A program made the translations under genes and the position numbers. DNA of 64,000 nucleotides from Chloroflexota bacterium. GTDB lineage: Bacteria; Chloroflexota; Anaerolineae; Anaerolineales; UBA11579. Position 1 is the first letter of the stretch; every line of letters starts with the position of its first letter. The notes under the pieces were generated by a model. It ran no database searches. It saw nothing but the letters and a program-made list of their open reading frames with translations, and was not told the DNA's origin. The stretch covers positions 62,001 through 126,000 of the forward strand of contig JACPVG010000008.1 in the NCBI GenBank assembly GCA_016191875.1. Reading direction: 5' to 3'. Below, one piece after another: positions 8,323 to 16,579 of the stretch.

Positions 8323-9552
8323 ATGAAGCGGGCGGCGTTCTGGCTGCTTGCGGCGGCCGTGATGATGGCCTGTAACCTTGCCACCAGCCGGCCGGCTGAT
8401 CTGCTGGCTCCCGGGGCGCAAGATACTGGCGGCTCCGGCGGTGGGGTTGCGCCGTTCGCCGAAGCCAGCCCAACCGCGCCCGGCTCCCAGCCGATTGCCC
8501 CGGCGGGCCAGGCTCCGCCCGCGCCCGACAGCGTGGGGCCGCGCGGCTTCCCTCCGAATGTCAACCCCCTGACCGGCCTCACCGTGGCCGACCCGGCTGT
8601 GCTGGATCGGCGGCCGGTGGCGGTGAAGATCAACAACTATCCGCGCTCCAACCGACCGCAGTGGGGGCTTTCGCTGGCAGATATCGTTTTTGAGTACTAC
8701 CACAACAACGACCTGCCCCGCTTTCACGCCATCTTCTACGGCCAGGACGCCGAACTGGCCGGGCCGATCCGCTCCGGGCGCCTGCTGGATATCGCCCTGG
8801 TCGACATCTACCAGAGTAATTTCGTCTTTGGCAGCGCCGACCAGCGCATCCTCGACCGGCTGAAAGATCAGCGTTACGCTAAACGGCTGGTGTACCTGCT
8901 GGAGGGACCCTGTCCGCCCCAGCCCGTATGCCGCTATGAACCGGAAGGCGCCAACCTGCTGCTGACCGGCACCCAGGCAGTGCGCGACTATTTGCTGGAA
9001 TACCGCGAACAGCGCGATGACCGGCCGGATCTGGAGGGCATGTGGTTCAACGTGGGACTGCCCCAGGGCGGCCAGGAGATCAACCGGCTGTACGTGCGTT
9101 ATTCCTATGGCGCTTACCTTTACTGGCAATGGGATGCGACCCTTGGCCGTTACCTGCGCTACCAGGACACCCAGGAGGATTTCAACGGGCGCGGCGAGAC
9201 CTACGAGTTGCTCACCGACCGCCTGACCCGCCAACCCATCGCCGCCGACAATGTGGTCGTGTTGCTCGTGCCGCACAAGGATTTCGTTTACCAACCGCCT
9301 GCCGACGGCAACCCGGCGGTGGAGATCATCGAGATCGAACTGGAGGGCAGCGGGCGGGCCTATGCCCTGCGGGACGGCCACCTGTTTGAGGTGCGCTGGA
9401 TGCGCCTGGACGACGGCGTGCTGACGCTCACCTTCCTGGATGGAAGCCCATATCCCTTCAAACCTGGAGTCACCTGGTTTGAGGTGGTCAGCACCAAGAC
9501 CAAGCCCCAGTTCAAAGACGACACAGTGCGCTTCAATTTCATCCTGCGTTGA
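8323..9552 (+). CDS. DUF3048 domain-containing lipoprotein, copy 1
   Basis: The protein has 409 residues. A lipoprotein signal ends at VMMAC (Cys near 17), and a Pro/Ala/Ser-rich spacer follows to ~80. The DUF3048 N-terminal part has NPLTGLTVADPAVLDRRPVAVKI-like start, NNYPRSNRPQWGLSLADIVFEY and GPIRSGR; the C-terminal part has ADNVVVLLVPH and the closing PFKPGVTWFEVV. These match YerB-type proteins, surface lipoproteins of unknown function. No clear ribosome site precedes the ATG. A paralogue follows at 9752, separated by a repeat element. Confidence 0.88.
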   Translation: MKRAAFWLLAAAVMMACNLATSRPADLLAPGAQDTGGSGGGVAPFAEASPTAPGSQPIAPAGQAPPAPDSVGPRGFPPNVNPLTGLTVADPAVLDRRPVAVKINNYPRSNRPQWGLSLADIVFEYYHNNDLPRFHAIFYGQDAELAGPIRSGRLLDIALVDIYQSNFVFGSADQRILDRLKDQRYAKRLVYLLEGPCPPQPVCRYEPEGANLLLTGTQAVRDYLLEYREQRDDRPDLEGMWFNVGLPQGGQEINRLYVRYSYGAYLYWQWDATLGRYLRYQDTQEDFNGRGETYELLTDRLTRQPIAADNVVVLLVPHKDFVYQPPADGNPAVEIIEIELEGSGRAYALRDGHLFEVRWMRLDDGVLTLTFLDGSPYPFKPGVTWFEVVSTKTKPQFKDDTVRFNFILR

Positions 9553-9688
9553 AGCAGCCCACCGAAAGTCTCTTTGAAAAGGTTTCCGACCTTCCAGCGT
9601 GACTCTCCTCGCAGGATGCCTATGGGCCGCCTTAATAGTTGGCCGCTGTTCCTCTCCGACGGAATTCAAAACTCCTACGGCCAACTAC
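9553..9688 (+). repeat. Dispersed repeat, copy A (TAGTTGGCCG inverted arms)
   Basis: The segment shares an AGYAGCCCACCGAAAGTC start, a TTCCAG-GT-ACTCTCCTC middle and a terminal hairpin with 11432-11546. The hairpin arms are TAGTTGGCCG (9636-9645) and CGGCCAACTA (9678-9687). Both copies sit directly behind a DUF3048 gene, so they may have been duplicated with it or serve as 3' ends. The loop between the arms differs completely between copies while the arms are identical. Confidence 0.6.
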
Positions 9689-9751
9689 TGAATTCGCCCG
9701 CCGCGTGATTTTCCTTTTGTCCTTCGCTATGCTATAGTCGGGCAGACCCTC

Positions 9752-11239
9752 ATGAAACCGCGCACCTTCTTCCTGTTCCTGGCCGCGCTTGGGCTGGGCC
9801 TGTGGGCCAGTCCTGCCCTGGCCGGGCCGCAGGCGACTGCTGCTGCCTCACCCAGCGTGCCCCACACAGCCAGCCCTTCGCCGACCGGGACGGCCACACC
9901 CAGCCAGAGCGCCACGCCGACAGCCGTACTCAGCGCGACGCCATCCCCGACAGGGGGAGTCACTGGCACGCCCACGAAAACCGGAACGGCCACGATCACC
10001 GGGACTGCTTCCGAGACGCCGACCGAGACCGCCACCCCCACGGCCAGCCCCACCCCCACCGGCCCGCCGGTGGTCATCCCGCTCATCATCAGCCAGCCCA
10101 CGCCGCCCGGCTACGGGCCGGACGTATTCCCCTACACGGTCAACCCCCTCACTGGACTGGAAGTCGCCAACCCGGACCTGCTCAACCGGCGGCCGTTCGC
10201 AGTCAAGATCGTCAACTATCCGCGCAGCGTGCGGCCGCAGTCCGGGCTGAGTTTTGCAGATATCGTCTACGAATATTACATGGAGCGTGGTATCTCGCGC
10301 TTCATAGCGCTGTTCTATGGTAACGATGTGCCGCGCGTTGGCCCGGTACGTTCCGGCCGCTTCTTCGACGAGCACATCTTCCGGATGTACGATGCCTTCT
10401 TCGTTTTCGGCTACGCCGACCCGCGCATCCTCGATTATTTGGAGACTCTGGGGTCGTACTGGGTGCAGAGCTTGGTGCTGGACCCCGGCGACGTCCCGGC
10501 CCAATGCGACCCGGAGCGGGCGCGCTGGTTCTGCCGCGACTTTAATCTGGTGTCCTACAACAACCTGTTCGCCAACACGGCCGAGATGCAAAAGGTGGTA
10601 TCGCGCCGCGCGGTGGGCAACCACCGCCCGGACCTGACCGGCATGCGCTTTTCCAGCCGCGCCCCGGCGGGCGGCGCACTGGCACTGGACGTGCGTGTGC
10701 GCTTCTCCACGCTCATCTACTGCAAATGGGAATACGATGTGCTCAGCGGGCGTTACCTGCGCTTCGAGGAGACCGCTGGCTACGGCGACTGGTCCATCGA
10801 GGAGTACGCCCCGCATGTGGATGTCCTCAACAACGCCCAACTGGGGGCGGACAATGTCGTCGTCCTGCAGGTCCCTTACCTGTACTTTGTCAAAACGCCC
10901 ACAACCGAGATCATCAACATCCCGCTGTATGGCGAAGGCGTGGCGACTATCTTCAGAGACGGCTTTGCCTATCCGGCCCGCTGGGTGCGCCCGGCCAACG
11001 GCGTGCTGCAACTCTACGGGCTGGACGGCGAGATCTTCCCCCTGCGGCCCGGCCAGACCTGGTTCGAGGTCATCAGCCTGGATAGTTTGGTGAGCAACAC
11101 CGCCACGGCCTGGCGTTTTGTGCACGTGATGCCGCCTGACCCGGAGGAACCGATCAACCCCGGCGCGGAGAACCCGCCCTGGGGCATCTACGACCCGGAG
11201 GAGGTCATCGGTGCAGATTGGCTGGATGGGGGGAACTAA
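9752..11239 (+). CDS. DUF3048 domain-containing secreted protein, copy 2
   Basis: The protein has 495 residues. A Sec signal peptide ends at ASPALAG (~25) with no lipobox Cys, so unlike copy 1 this one is not lipid-anchored. Residues ~26-110 are a Thr/Pro/Ser-rich linker with repeated TPT and SPTG units. The DUF3048 domain then shows VNPLTGLEVANPDLLNRRPF, NYPRSVRPQSGLSFADIVYEYY, GPVRSGRFFDEH and LRPGQTWFEV. A TATAGT box (9733-9738) lies 13 bases before the ATG and there is no ribosome site, suggesting a very short leader. The pair probably arose by tandem duplication followed by divergence of the anchor. Confidence 0.88.
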   Translation: MKPRTFFLFLAALGLGLWASPALAGPQATAAASPSVPHTASPSPTGTATPSQSATPTAVLSATPSPTGGVTGTPTKTGTATITGTASETPTETATPTASPTPTGPPVVIPLIISQPTPPGYGPDVFPYTVNPLTGLEVANPDLLNRRPFAVKIVNYPRSVRPQSGLSFADIVYEYYMERGISRFIALFYGNDVPRVGPVRSGRFFDEHIFRMYDAFFVFGYADPRILDYLETLGSYWVQSLVLDPGDVPAQCDPERARWFCRDFNLVSYNNLFANTAEMQKVVSRRAVGNHRPDLTGMRFSSRAPAGGALALDVRVRFSTLIYCKWEYDVLSGRYLRFEETAGYGDWSIEEYAPHVDVLNNAQLGADNVVVLQVPYLYFVKTPTTEIINIPLYGEGVATIFRDGFAYPARWVRPANGVLQLYGLDGEIFPLRPGQTWFEVISLDSLVSNTATAWRFVHVMPPDPEEPINPGAENPPWGIYDPEEVIGADWLDGGN

Positions 11240-11242
11240 GGA

Positions 11243-11428
11243 ACGCCGTGTGCAAGTATCTCCCCGGTTTGCCACATCCGGGCCGATACTCGTCGGCTTC
11301 GCCTCCGAGATCGACCCCTACGGCTGGTTGTAGGGGCCGACCACCCGCCAAAGGCGGTGTGCCTGGCCTGAACGAAGTGAAGGGTCGGCCCGAAAAAGAA
11401 CCTCCCTCCGAAATTATTGCACACGGGG
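11243..11428 (+). mobile_element. MITE-like element, copy 1
   Basis: The 186-bp element has terminal inverted repeats of CCGTGTGCAA type (CCGTGTGCAAGTA at the left, TTATTGCACACGG at the right). Apart from small indels and a few substitutions it is the reverse complement of 51519-51694. It carries no gene. Internal palindromes include a CCGCCAAAGGCGG hairpin and GGTCGGCC-type arms. No convincing target duplication is seen here: flanks are ACTAAGGA and TAAAGTAG. Confidence 0.75.
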
Positions 11429-11431
11429 TAA

Positions 11432-11546
11432 AGTAGCCCACCGAAAGTCTTTTTCCAATGGCCTCCGGTCTTCCAGTGTTACTCTCCTCCCATATAGTTG
11501 GCCGTAAGTGATTGGAAATAGCAGTGCGCCCAAACGGCCAACTACC
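11432..11546 (+). repeat. Dispersed repeat, copy B (TAGTTGGCCG inverted arms)
   Basis: This copy is related to 9553-9688. The first ~55 bases are about 80 percent alike by eye, and the hairpin arms TAGTTGGCCG (11495-11504) and CGGCCAACTA (11535-11544) are identical, with an unrelated ~30-base loop. It ends just before the minus-strand surE stop and could act as a two-way transcription end. Confidence 0.6.
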
Positions 11547-11564
11547 TTGCGGCGATTTCCATTC

Positions 11565-12329
11565 TCAGAACTCCCAGTCCTTCAGCGCCTCCATAGCAGC
11601 ATAGGCCGTCAGGTCCAGGTGCAGGGGCGTGACTGAGACGTACCCCTGGGCCAGCGCGCCGAAGTCCGTACCGTCGTCCGGCACGCCGTCCGGGAACTCC
11701 CCGCCGATCCAGTAGTACGGGCGGCCGTGCGGGTCGGTGCGCCGCACCAGTTCATCGCGGTACACCCGCAGGCCCTGGCGGGTGACGTGGAACCCTCGAA
11801 TCTCCTCCAACGGAAGATAGGGTACGTTGACACTCAAGAGGGTGTTCTTCGGCAAGCCGTACCGGATGACCCGGCGGGCCACGCGGGCGGCCATCTCCGC
11901 CGCCGGGCCGTAGTCGCGCTGGCCCTGATGGCCGGGCGGGGTGTTGAGCGACACGGCGATGCCCGGCAACCCGCCGATCGCGGCTTCCATGGCGGCCGTC
12001 ACCGTGCCGGAATAGGTCACGTCGTGGCCCAGATTGGCCCACGGATTGATGCCGGAAACCACCAGGTCAACAGGCGTGTCCAGCAGACCGAGCAGGGCCA
12101 GCGCCACACAGTCGCTCGGCGCGCCATCCGTGCTCAGCGCGGCCGTGCCGTCGGCCAGCGTTGCGGGCCGCACCCGCAACGGTCGGTCCAGCGTTTTGAC
12201 ATGCCCGGAGGCCGACCAGTTGCGGTCCGGGGCCAGCACGCTGACTTCGCCCAGCGGGCGCAGCGCCTGCGCCAGCGCCAGCAGGCCGGGGGCGGTGATG
12301 CTATCGTCGTTCGTGACCAGGATGTGCAT
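11565..12329 (-). CDS. surE: 5'/3'-nucleotidase SurE
   Basis: The protein has 254 residues, normal for SurE. The metal-binding NDD motif is at residues 7-9 (HILVTNDDSITAPG), the conserved Ser39 lies in DRNWSASGH, and the metal-ligand Asn is in VVSGINPWANLG; YSGTVTAAMEA follows. The enzyme removes phosphate from nucleoside monophosphates in stress and salvage metabolism, in the cytoplasm. The start was set at the ATG at 12329 because SurE proteins begin at this motif; the longer frame has no ribosome site. A TATAAT box on the minus strand (12395-12390) overlaps the promoter of the divergent gene at 12430. Confidence 0.95.
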   Translation of the reverse strand: MHILVTNDDSITAPGLLALAQALRPLGEVSVLAPDRNWSASGHVKTLDRPLRVRPATLADGTAALSTDGAPSDCVALALLGLLDTPVDLVVSGINPWANLGHDVTYSGTVTAAMEAAIGGLPGIAVSLNTPPGHQGQRDYGPAAEMAARVARRVIRYGLPKNTLLSVNVPYLPLEEIRGFHVTRQGLRVYRDELVRRTDPHGRPYYWIGGEFPDGVPDDGTDFGALAQGYVSVTPLHLDLTAYAAMEALKDWEF

Positions 12330-12429
12330 GGGTATTGGGATATCCGTTCCGGCGGATGGTTGCGAAACAATCCGGCTGCGAATTAGGTTATTATATCGGC
12401 TGCGAGATTGGTCCAAGGAATTCGCGCAG

Positions 12430-13914
12430 ATGGATGTTTTGAACCTCGTTCCCCAGGATTTGGCCGCCGCCCGGCCCGTGCACGGCTGGCTGCGGCCCAT
12501 CGCCGTGCATTACCGTCCCGGCCCCACCACGCCGTTCTTGGAAAAAGTGGTCGACGGCCTGCTGGCCGCGTTTGAGAGTCTGGGGCATACAGTACAGCCC
12601 GCGCCGGATGCCAGCACCCAGGCCGTGCTCACCACCGCCCGCTACGACGTCATGCTCAACTGGCGGCGCGCCCTCTTATTCACCGGCCGCATCACGCTCA
12701 AACTCGACCATAACCCCACCGTCTATACCCTCATTCACATGACCTCTGCCGAATTCGAGGAGCAAATGGCGCACTTCGCCGCCGCTCTGGCGAAGGACCC
12801 ACTGGACGAAGCTGATTTTGTCTTCGAGGGCATGTCGCCGGAAGCGCCCAAAGTGCTCATCGAACAGGGGCGGCGCGGCGGGCCGATTCTCTCGCTGCTG
12901 CGCCTGCTGCAATCGCGCAGCAAGTCCATCCACATCCTCCTGGTGGTGGGCGATGACCGGCCTGAACGCATGATCCATTTCGATCTGGTGGGCGCACACC
13001 CGGTCACGTCCTACAGCCTGGGCCCCCAGGCATTCTACGCCGATGCCGCCTTGCGGCTGGTCACCTACGAAAGCACGCGCGAGATCACCCGCCACGAGGT
13101 CCTTGCAGACCTTATCCCGCGCCGGGTGTGGGCTGGGCTGGCCACCCCGGCGGCCATGGCGCGCGCCGGGCGCGAACTGGGCGAGCGCGAGTTCTTCACC
13201 GACATGATTCGCATCGCCGACCTGGTGCCGGTGCCGGCCATCACCGAGTCCATCGCCAGCCAGTATTCCGAAGGTTGTTTCGTCACCTACGAACCGGCCG
13301 TGCAGGGGTTGATCGCCACCGTTACCGGCAGCGCCCGCCCGGTGGACAAGGGCAACATCACTGAGCGCGACCTGGCCGTGATTGTGGGCGTGCGCGCCGA
13401 TGGCGAGGGCGCGGTGGTGCGCCACGTGGCCGACAAGCAGAACGACCCGCCTTCGTCCGAGGCAGTCGAGATGATGGATATGGACAGCCGACTGCCGCAG
13501 GTGGACTGGCAGGGCGAGCGCGTGCCGGTGCTGCGCTCCAAACTGCACGGCCACCGCGGCGTGAAGGCTTTCAACCCCGAAGTGGTCGAATACGTGCCGC
13601 TCGACCCGCCCTACTTTCATTATCTGGTCTCATGCGCCACCGAAGCCCAGGCGCGCGGCATCTGCGCAGCCTTTGCCCGCTCCGAATCGCTGCTTGACCC
13701 CGCCGACCCGCGCCCGCTGGCATTCACCATCCTGCCCGGGCATGGCGTGGTCATCGCCGAGAAGTGGGCGCCCGGCAAAGCGCCGTTTGAATTGATCTGG
13801 GACGCGATGGATAGCGGCGACCTGGTGATCGACAATTTCGTGCCGCAGGGGCCGCTGGCTTACCGGCCGGGCGAAGATGAGCGCATGCGCCTGGTTCTGC
13901 CGGACGGGGGTTGA
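12430..13914 (+). CDS. Conserved-looking protein of unknown function (494 aa)
   Basis: The ATG at 12430 is preceded by AAGGA and by an AT-rich -10 region (TTATAT, 12391-12396) shared divergently with surE. The product has 494 residues, is soluble, with no signal, no membrane span and no motif I can place. Notable segments are GWLRPIAVHYRPGPTTPF near the start, NWRRALLFTGRITLKLDHNP (~80), SQYSEGCFVTYEP (~280), an acidic MMDMDSRLP stretch (~340) and KLHGHRGVKAFNPEVVEYVP (~365). It is rich in Asp/His/Glu in the C-terminal half, which could suit a metal-dependent enzyme. It is not a fructose-bisphosphatase or an isomerase that I can recognise. Confidence 0.8.
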   Translation: MDVLNLVPQDLAAARPVHGWLRPIAVHYRPGPTTPFLEKVVDGLLAAFESLGHTVQPAPDASTQAVLTTARYDVMLNWRRALLFTGRITLKLDHNPTVYTLIHMTSAEFEEQMAHFAAALAKDPLDEADFVFEGMSPEAPKVLIEQGRRGGPILSLLRLLQSRSKSIHILLVVGDDRPERMIHFDLVGAHPVTSYSLGPQAFYADAALRLVTYESTREITRHEVLADLIPRRVWAGLATPAAMARAGRELGEREFFTDMIRIADLVPVPAITESIASQYSEGCFVTYEPAVQGLIATVTGSARPVDKGNITERDLAVIVGVRADGEGAVVRHVADKQNDPPSSEAVEMMDMDSRLPQVDWQGERVPVLRSKLHGHRGVKAFNPEVVEYVPLDPPYFHYLVSCATEAQARGICAAFARSESLLDPADPRPLAFTILPGHGVVIAEKWAPGKAPFELIWDAMDSGDLVIDNFVPQGPLAYRPGEDERMRLVLPDGG

Positions 13915-13955
13915 GCGCTCTCCGCCCGCAGGAGCGGGCAGCTTTTCCTTTGGAG

Positions 13956-13961
13956 TAGAAT
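13956..13961 (+). promoter_or_regulatory. -10 box for the sulfatase-like operon
   Basis: TAGAAT ends 12 bases before the ATG at 13974; transcription would start about 5 bases before the codon. No ribosome site is present, so the message is nearly leaderless. Confidence 0.45.
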
Positions 13962-13973
13962 CAGTTCTGCCCT

Positions 13974-15503
13974 ATGCTCACCCGCCGCGAGTTCCTTAAA
14001 CTTACCGGCCTGCTGCCGCTGGTTTATGCCGGCGCTCACTGGCTCGGGCCGCGCCGCGCTGCGGCAGCGAATTCGCCCAACATCCTCATCCTCCTGTTCG
14101 ATACCTTTACTGCCCAAAACCTGAGCCTGCACGGCTACGCCCGGCGTACCACCCCCAACCTGGAGCGCCTGGCCGAGCGCGCCATCGTCTACCACCAGCA
14201 CTATGCCGGCGGCAACTTCACCACCCCGGCTACGGCCAGCCTGCTCACCGGCATGTACCCGTGGACGCACCGCGCCATCCGGCTGTTCGATCGGGTGAAC
14301 CCGGCCCTGGCGCGCCGCAATATGTTCGCCGCCTTCGACGATTACCACCGCGTGGCCTATGCCCAGAACCCGGTGGCCAACACCCTGCTGGTGCAGTTCA
14401 TGCGCGATCTGGACGAATACCTGCCGCTTCACAAAGGAGTCCCCTGGCGGGATGTGCTCTTCACCCGACTGTTCTCGCGCGACCACATCATCGCCACCGC
14501 CGCCCGCAACCTCAGCCTGCGCGGCGAGTTCGAGCGTTCCGCCTCGCTGTTCCTCTCGCCGCTATACAACCGGGTATGGCGCGCCAAAGAAAAGCGCCTG
14601 CGCCGCGACAACGGCGACGAGTTCCCGCTGGGCCTGCCCACGCTGGATGAAGAAAACCACATGACCCTGGATGGCAACGTGGATTTCCTGCTGGAGCAGG
14701 TCGCGGGGCTGCCGCACCCCTACCTGGCCTATTTCCACTTCTTCCCGCCGCACGGCCCCTACCGGCCCACCGCGGCCCATGTGCAGCGCTTCGACGGCGA
14801 TGGCTTCGAACCGCCGCGCAAGCCCCTGCACCCACTCAAGATGGAGAGCAATGCCGGTCGCTTTGAAGTCGAACGGCGCTGGTACGATGCGTACCTCTCC
14901 AATCTGGATGAGCAGATCGGTCGGCTGTTCCAACTTCTGGAGCAACGCGGCCTGCTGCAGAACACCATTCTGCTGCTGACCGCCGACCACGGCGAGATGT
15001 TCGAGCGCGGCATTATCAAGCATTTCCACAAGTCCCTGCACCAGCCGGTGGTGCACATCCCGTTGCTGGTTTTCCTGCCCGGTCAGTCCGAACGGCTGGA
15101 TATCCTCTCACCCACCAGTGCGGTGGACGTGCTGCCCACCCTGCTGCACCTGGCGGGCAAGCCGCCCGCGCCCTGGGCCGAAGGATGCACCCTGCGGCCC
15201 TTCCGCAGCGGCCCGGCTGACGCCGAACGGCCTTTCTACGCCCTGGAAGCCAAGGAAAGCCATCCGGCGCGGCCGCTGGGCATGTCTTCAGCCATGCTGG
15301 TGCGCTGGCCATACAAACTGACACATTATTACGGCTACCGCGAACTGGAAGTCGCCGACGGGCGGCTGACCGAACTGTTCAATCTGGAACAGGACCCTGA
15401 AGAACTGGACAACCTCGCCCCGCAGATGCCAGACCTCGCCAACGAACTGCTGGCGAACCTGCTGGGCCGCATGGAGCAGGCCGACGCGCCCTACCGCTCA
15501 TGA
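13974..15503 (+). CDS. Sulfatase-like hydrolase/transferase, Tat-exported
   Basis: The protein has 509 residues. The N-terminus is a twin-arginine signal (TRREFLKLTGLLPL). The alkaline-phosphatase-superfamily fold is shown by NILILLFDTFTAQNLSLHGY (metal Asp43), the nucleophile region and TADHGEMFERG near residue 340 for the second metal site. At the nucleophile the sequence is TTPATASLLTG (from 83): the Cys or Ser that sulfatases convert to formylglycine is a Thr, and the CxPxR signature is absent. Thr nucleophiles are typical of phosphoglycerol and phosphoethanolamine transferases in this superfamily, so a phosphodiester substrate is more likely than a sulfate ester. It overlaps the next gene by ATGA. 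Confidence 0.85.
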   Translation: MLTRREFLKLTGLLPLVYAGAHWLGPRRAAAANSPNILILLFDTFTAQNLSLHGYARRTTPNLERLAERAIVYHQHYAGGNFTTPATASLLTGMYPWTHRAIRLFDRVNPALARRNMFAAFDDYHRVAYAQNPVANTLLVQFMRDLDEYLPLHKGVPWRDVLFTRLFSRDHIIATAARNLSLRGEFERSASLFLSPLYNRVWRAKEKRLRRDNGDEFPLGLPTLDEENHMTLDGNVDFLLEQVAGLPHPYLAYFHFFPPHGPYRPTAAHVQRFDGDGFEPPRKPLHPLKMESNAGRFEVERRWYDAYLSNLDEQIGRLFQLLEQRGLLQNTILLLTADHGEMFERGIIKHFHKSLHQPVVHIPLLVFLPGQSERLDILSPTSAVDVLPTLLHLAGKPPAPWAEGCTLRPFRSGPADAERPFYALEAKESHPARPLGMSSAMLVRWPYKLTHYYGYRELEVADGRLTELFNLEQDPEELDNLAPQMPDLANELLANLLGRMEQADAPYRS

Positions 15504-16099
15504 ACAACGCGGCCGTTTCCCCCACCCGCCCGGCGCGCCTGACCCGCGCCCAGCTCTGGCAGTTCTTCCTGTGGGTGGCCTTCCCGATTCACGCCTGGGC
15601 GCTCTACCATTATTTCCGTAGCGCCGACCGATTTGCCGGGCGTTCGAATTGGGAGGGGCTGGGGCTGGGCGGCTACGTTGTGCTCATCGCCCTCGTGGAA
15701 TCGGCACTGGTGTGCGGGTTGTTCCTGCTGCTGGGGTTGCTGCTGCCGCGGCGCTGGCCCGCCGACCGGCGCATGGCGGCGCTCACCGGGCTGTACCTTA
15801 CGACCGCCGCCTGGGCGCTCTTCGCCCAGGCGGTCCCCGCCGGGCTGCGCCGCGGGCCCGTCCGCTGGAACGAGCGGCTGGCGCCCATCAACCAGCCCGG
15901 CGAGGTCTGGCCGCTGGCGCTGTTCCTGACCCTGGTGCTGGCCTCGCTGGTCCTGCCGCTTTGGATCGCGCGTTACCCGCGCTGGCAGCGGGCGCTGGCC
16001 GGGCTGGCCGAACGTGTGGGATTGTTGAGCGTACTGTACCTGGGATTGGATGCCCTGGGCATCGCCATCGTCCTGATTCGCAACGTGTGGAGTCCCTGA
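15500..16099 (+). CDS. Polytopic membrane protein, sulfatase-like operon
   Basis: The protein has 199 residues with four to five hydrophobic spans (about 22-40, 55-82, 94-112, 138-156 and 172-194). No family is recognised. Its ATG overlaps the stop of the sulfatase-like gene (ATGA) and its TGA overlaps the ATG of the following lipoprotein, so the three are translationally coupled and probably work at the same membrane. Confidence 0.8.
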   Translation: MNNAAVSPTRPARLTRAQLWQFFLWVAFPIHAWALYHYFRSADRFAGRSNWEGLGLGGYVVLIALVESALVCGLFLLLGLLLPRRWPADRRMAALTGLYLTTAAWALFAQAVPAGLRRGPVRWNERLAPINQPGEVWPLALFLTLVLASLVLPLWIARYPRWQRALAGLAERVGLLSVLYLGLDALGIAIVLIRNVWSP

Positions 16100-16488
16100 T
16101 GAAACCCCTAAGCGCGATTCTGGTTTTGACTTTCTGGCTGACGGCCTGCGCCCCCGCCGCCCCGGCCGAGACCGGGACTCTCGCCGGGCGAGTGACCATC
16201 GGGCCGCTCCAGCCGGTGATGCAGGAGGGCGTGCCCGAGCCGACCCCGGCCCCGGAGGTATACGCCGCACGCCAGGTGGTGGTGTTCGATGCGCGCGGCC
16301 AAGAAGAGCTCGCGCGCATCGCCATCGGCCCGGATGGGCATTATGAGATCAAATTACCGGTAGGGCGTTACGTGGTGGATATCAACCATTCCGGCATCGA
16401 CAGCACCTATGGCCTGCCCGCCGAAATCGAGATCCGCGCCAGCGAGACCACCGTGCTGGACATCGATATCGACACCGGCATCCGCTGA
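16099..16488 (+). CDS. Small lipoprotein with carboxypeptidase-regulatory-like beta domain
   Basis: The protein has 129 residues. The signal ends in a lipobox (FWLTAC, Cys ~17). The body reads GTLAGRVTIGPLQPV, then YAARQVVVFDARG, GHYEIKLPVGRYVVDI and a closing VLDIDIDTGIR; this G-x-V-T / Y-x-I-x-LPVGRY-V pattern is that of the CarboxypepD_reg / Cna-B-like seven-strand domain. It starts on the stop codon of the membrane protein (TGATG). It is probably the surface subunit of the three-gene operon. Confidence 0.75.
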   Translation: MKPLSAILVLTFWLTACAPAAPAETGTLAGRVTIGPLQPVMQEGVPEPTPAPEVYAARQVVVFDARGQEELARIAIGPDGHYEIKLPVGRYVVDINHSGIDSTYGLPAEIEIRASETTVLDIDIDTGIR

Positions 16489-16540
16489 CGCGCGCCGCCC
16501 AGCCAACAATACTGCAAGGCCGCCAGGGCAAGGCTGGTTC

Positions 16541-16546
16541 TATAAT
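16541..16546 (+). promoter_or_regulatory. -10 box upstream of the GrdB-like gene
   Basis: TATAAT lies 33 bases before the ATG at 16580. The ~27-base leader can fold (GTGGGA with TCCCAC) and has no ribosome site. Confidence 0.45.
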
Positions 16547-16579
16547 GAGGTGGGAAGCAGGTTCGCCTCCCACACTTCC

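Larger units (their letters stand above)
11240..11564. other. Intergenic region made of two repeat elements
   Basis: The space between DUF3048 copy 2 and the end of surE holds no gene. It is filled by the MITE-like element (11243-11428), which begins 4 bases behind the DUF3048 stop, followed at once by copy B of the TAGTTGGCCG repeat (11432-11546). Confidence 0.8.
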
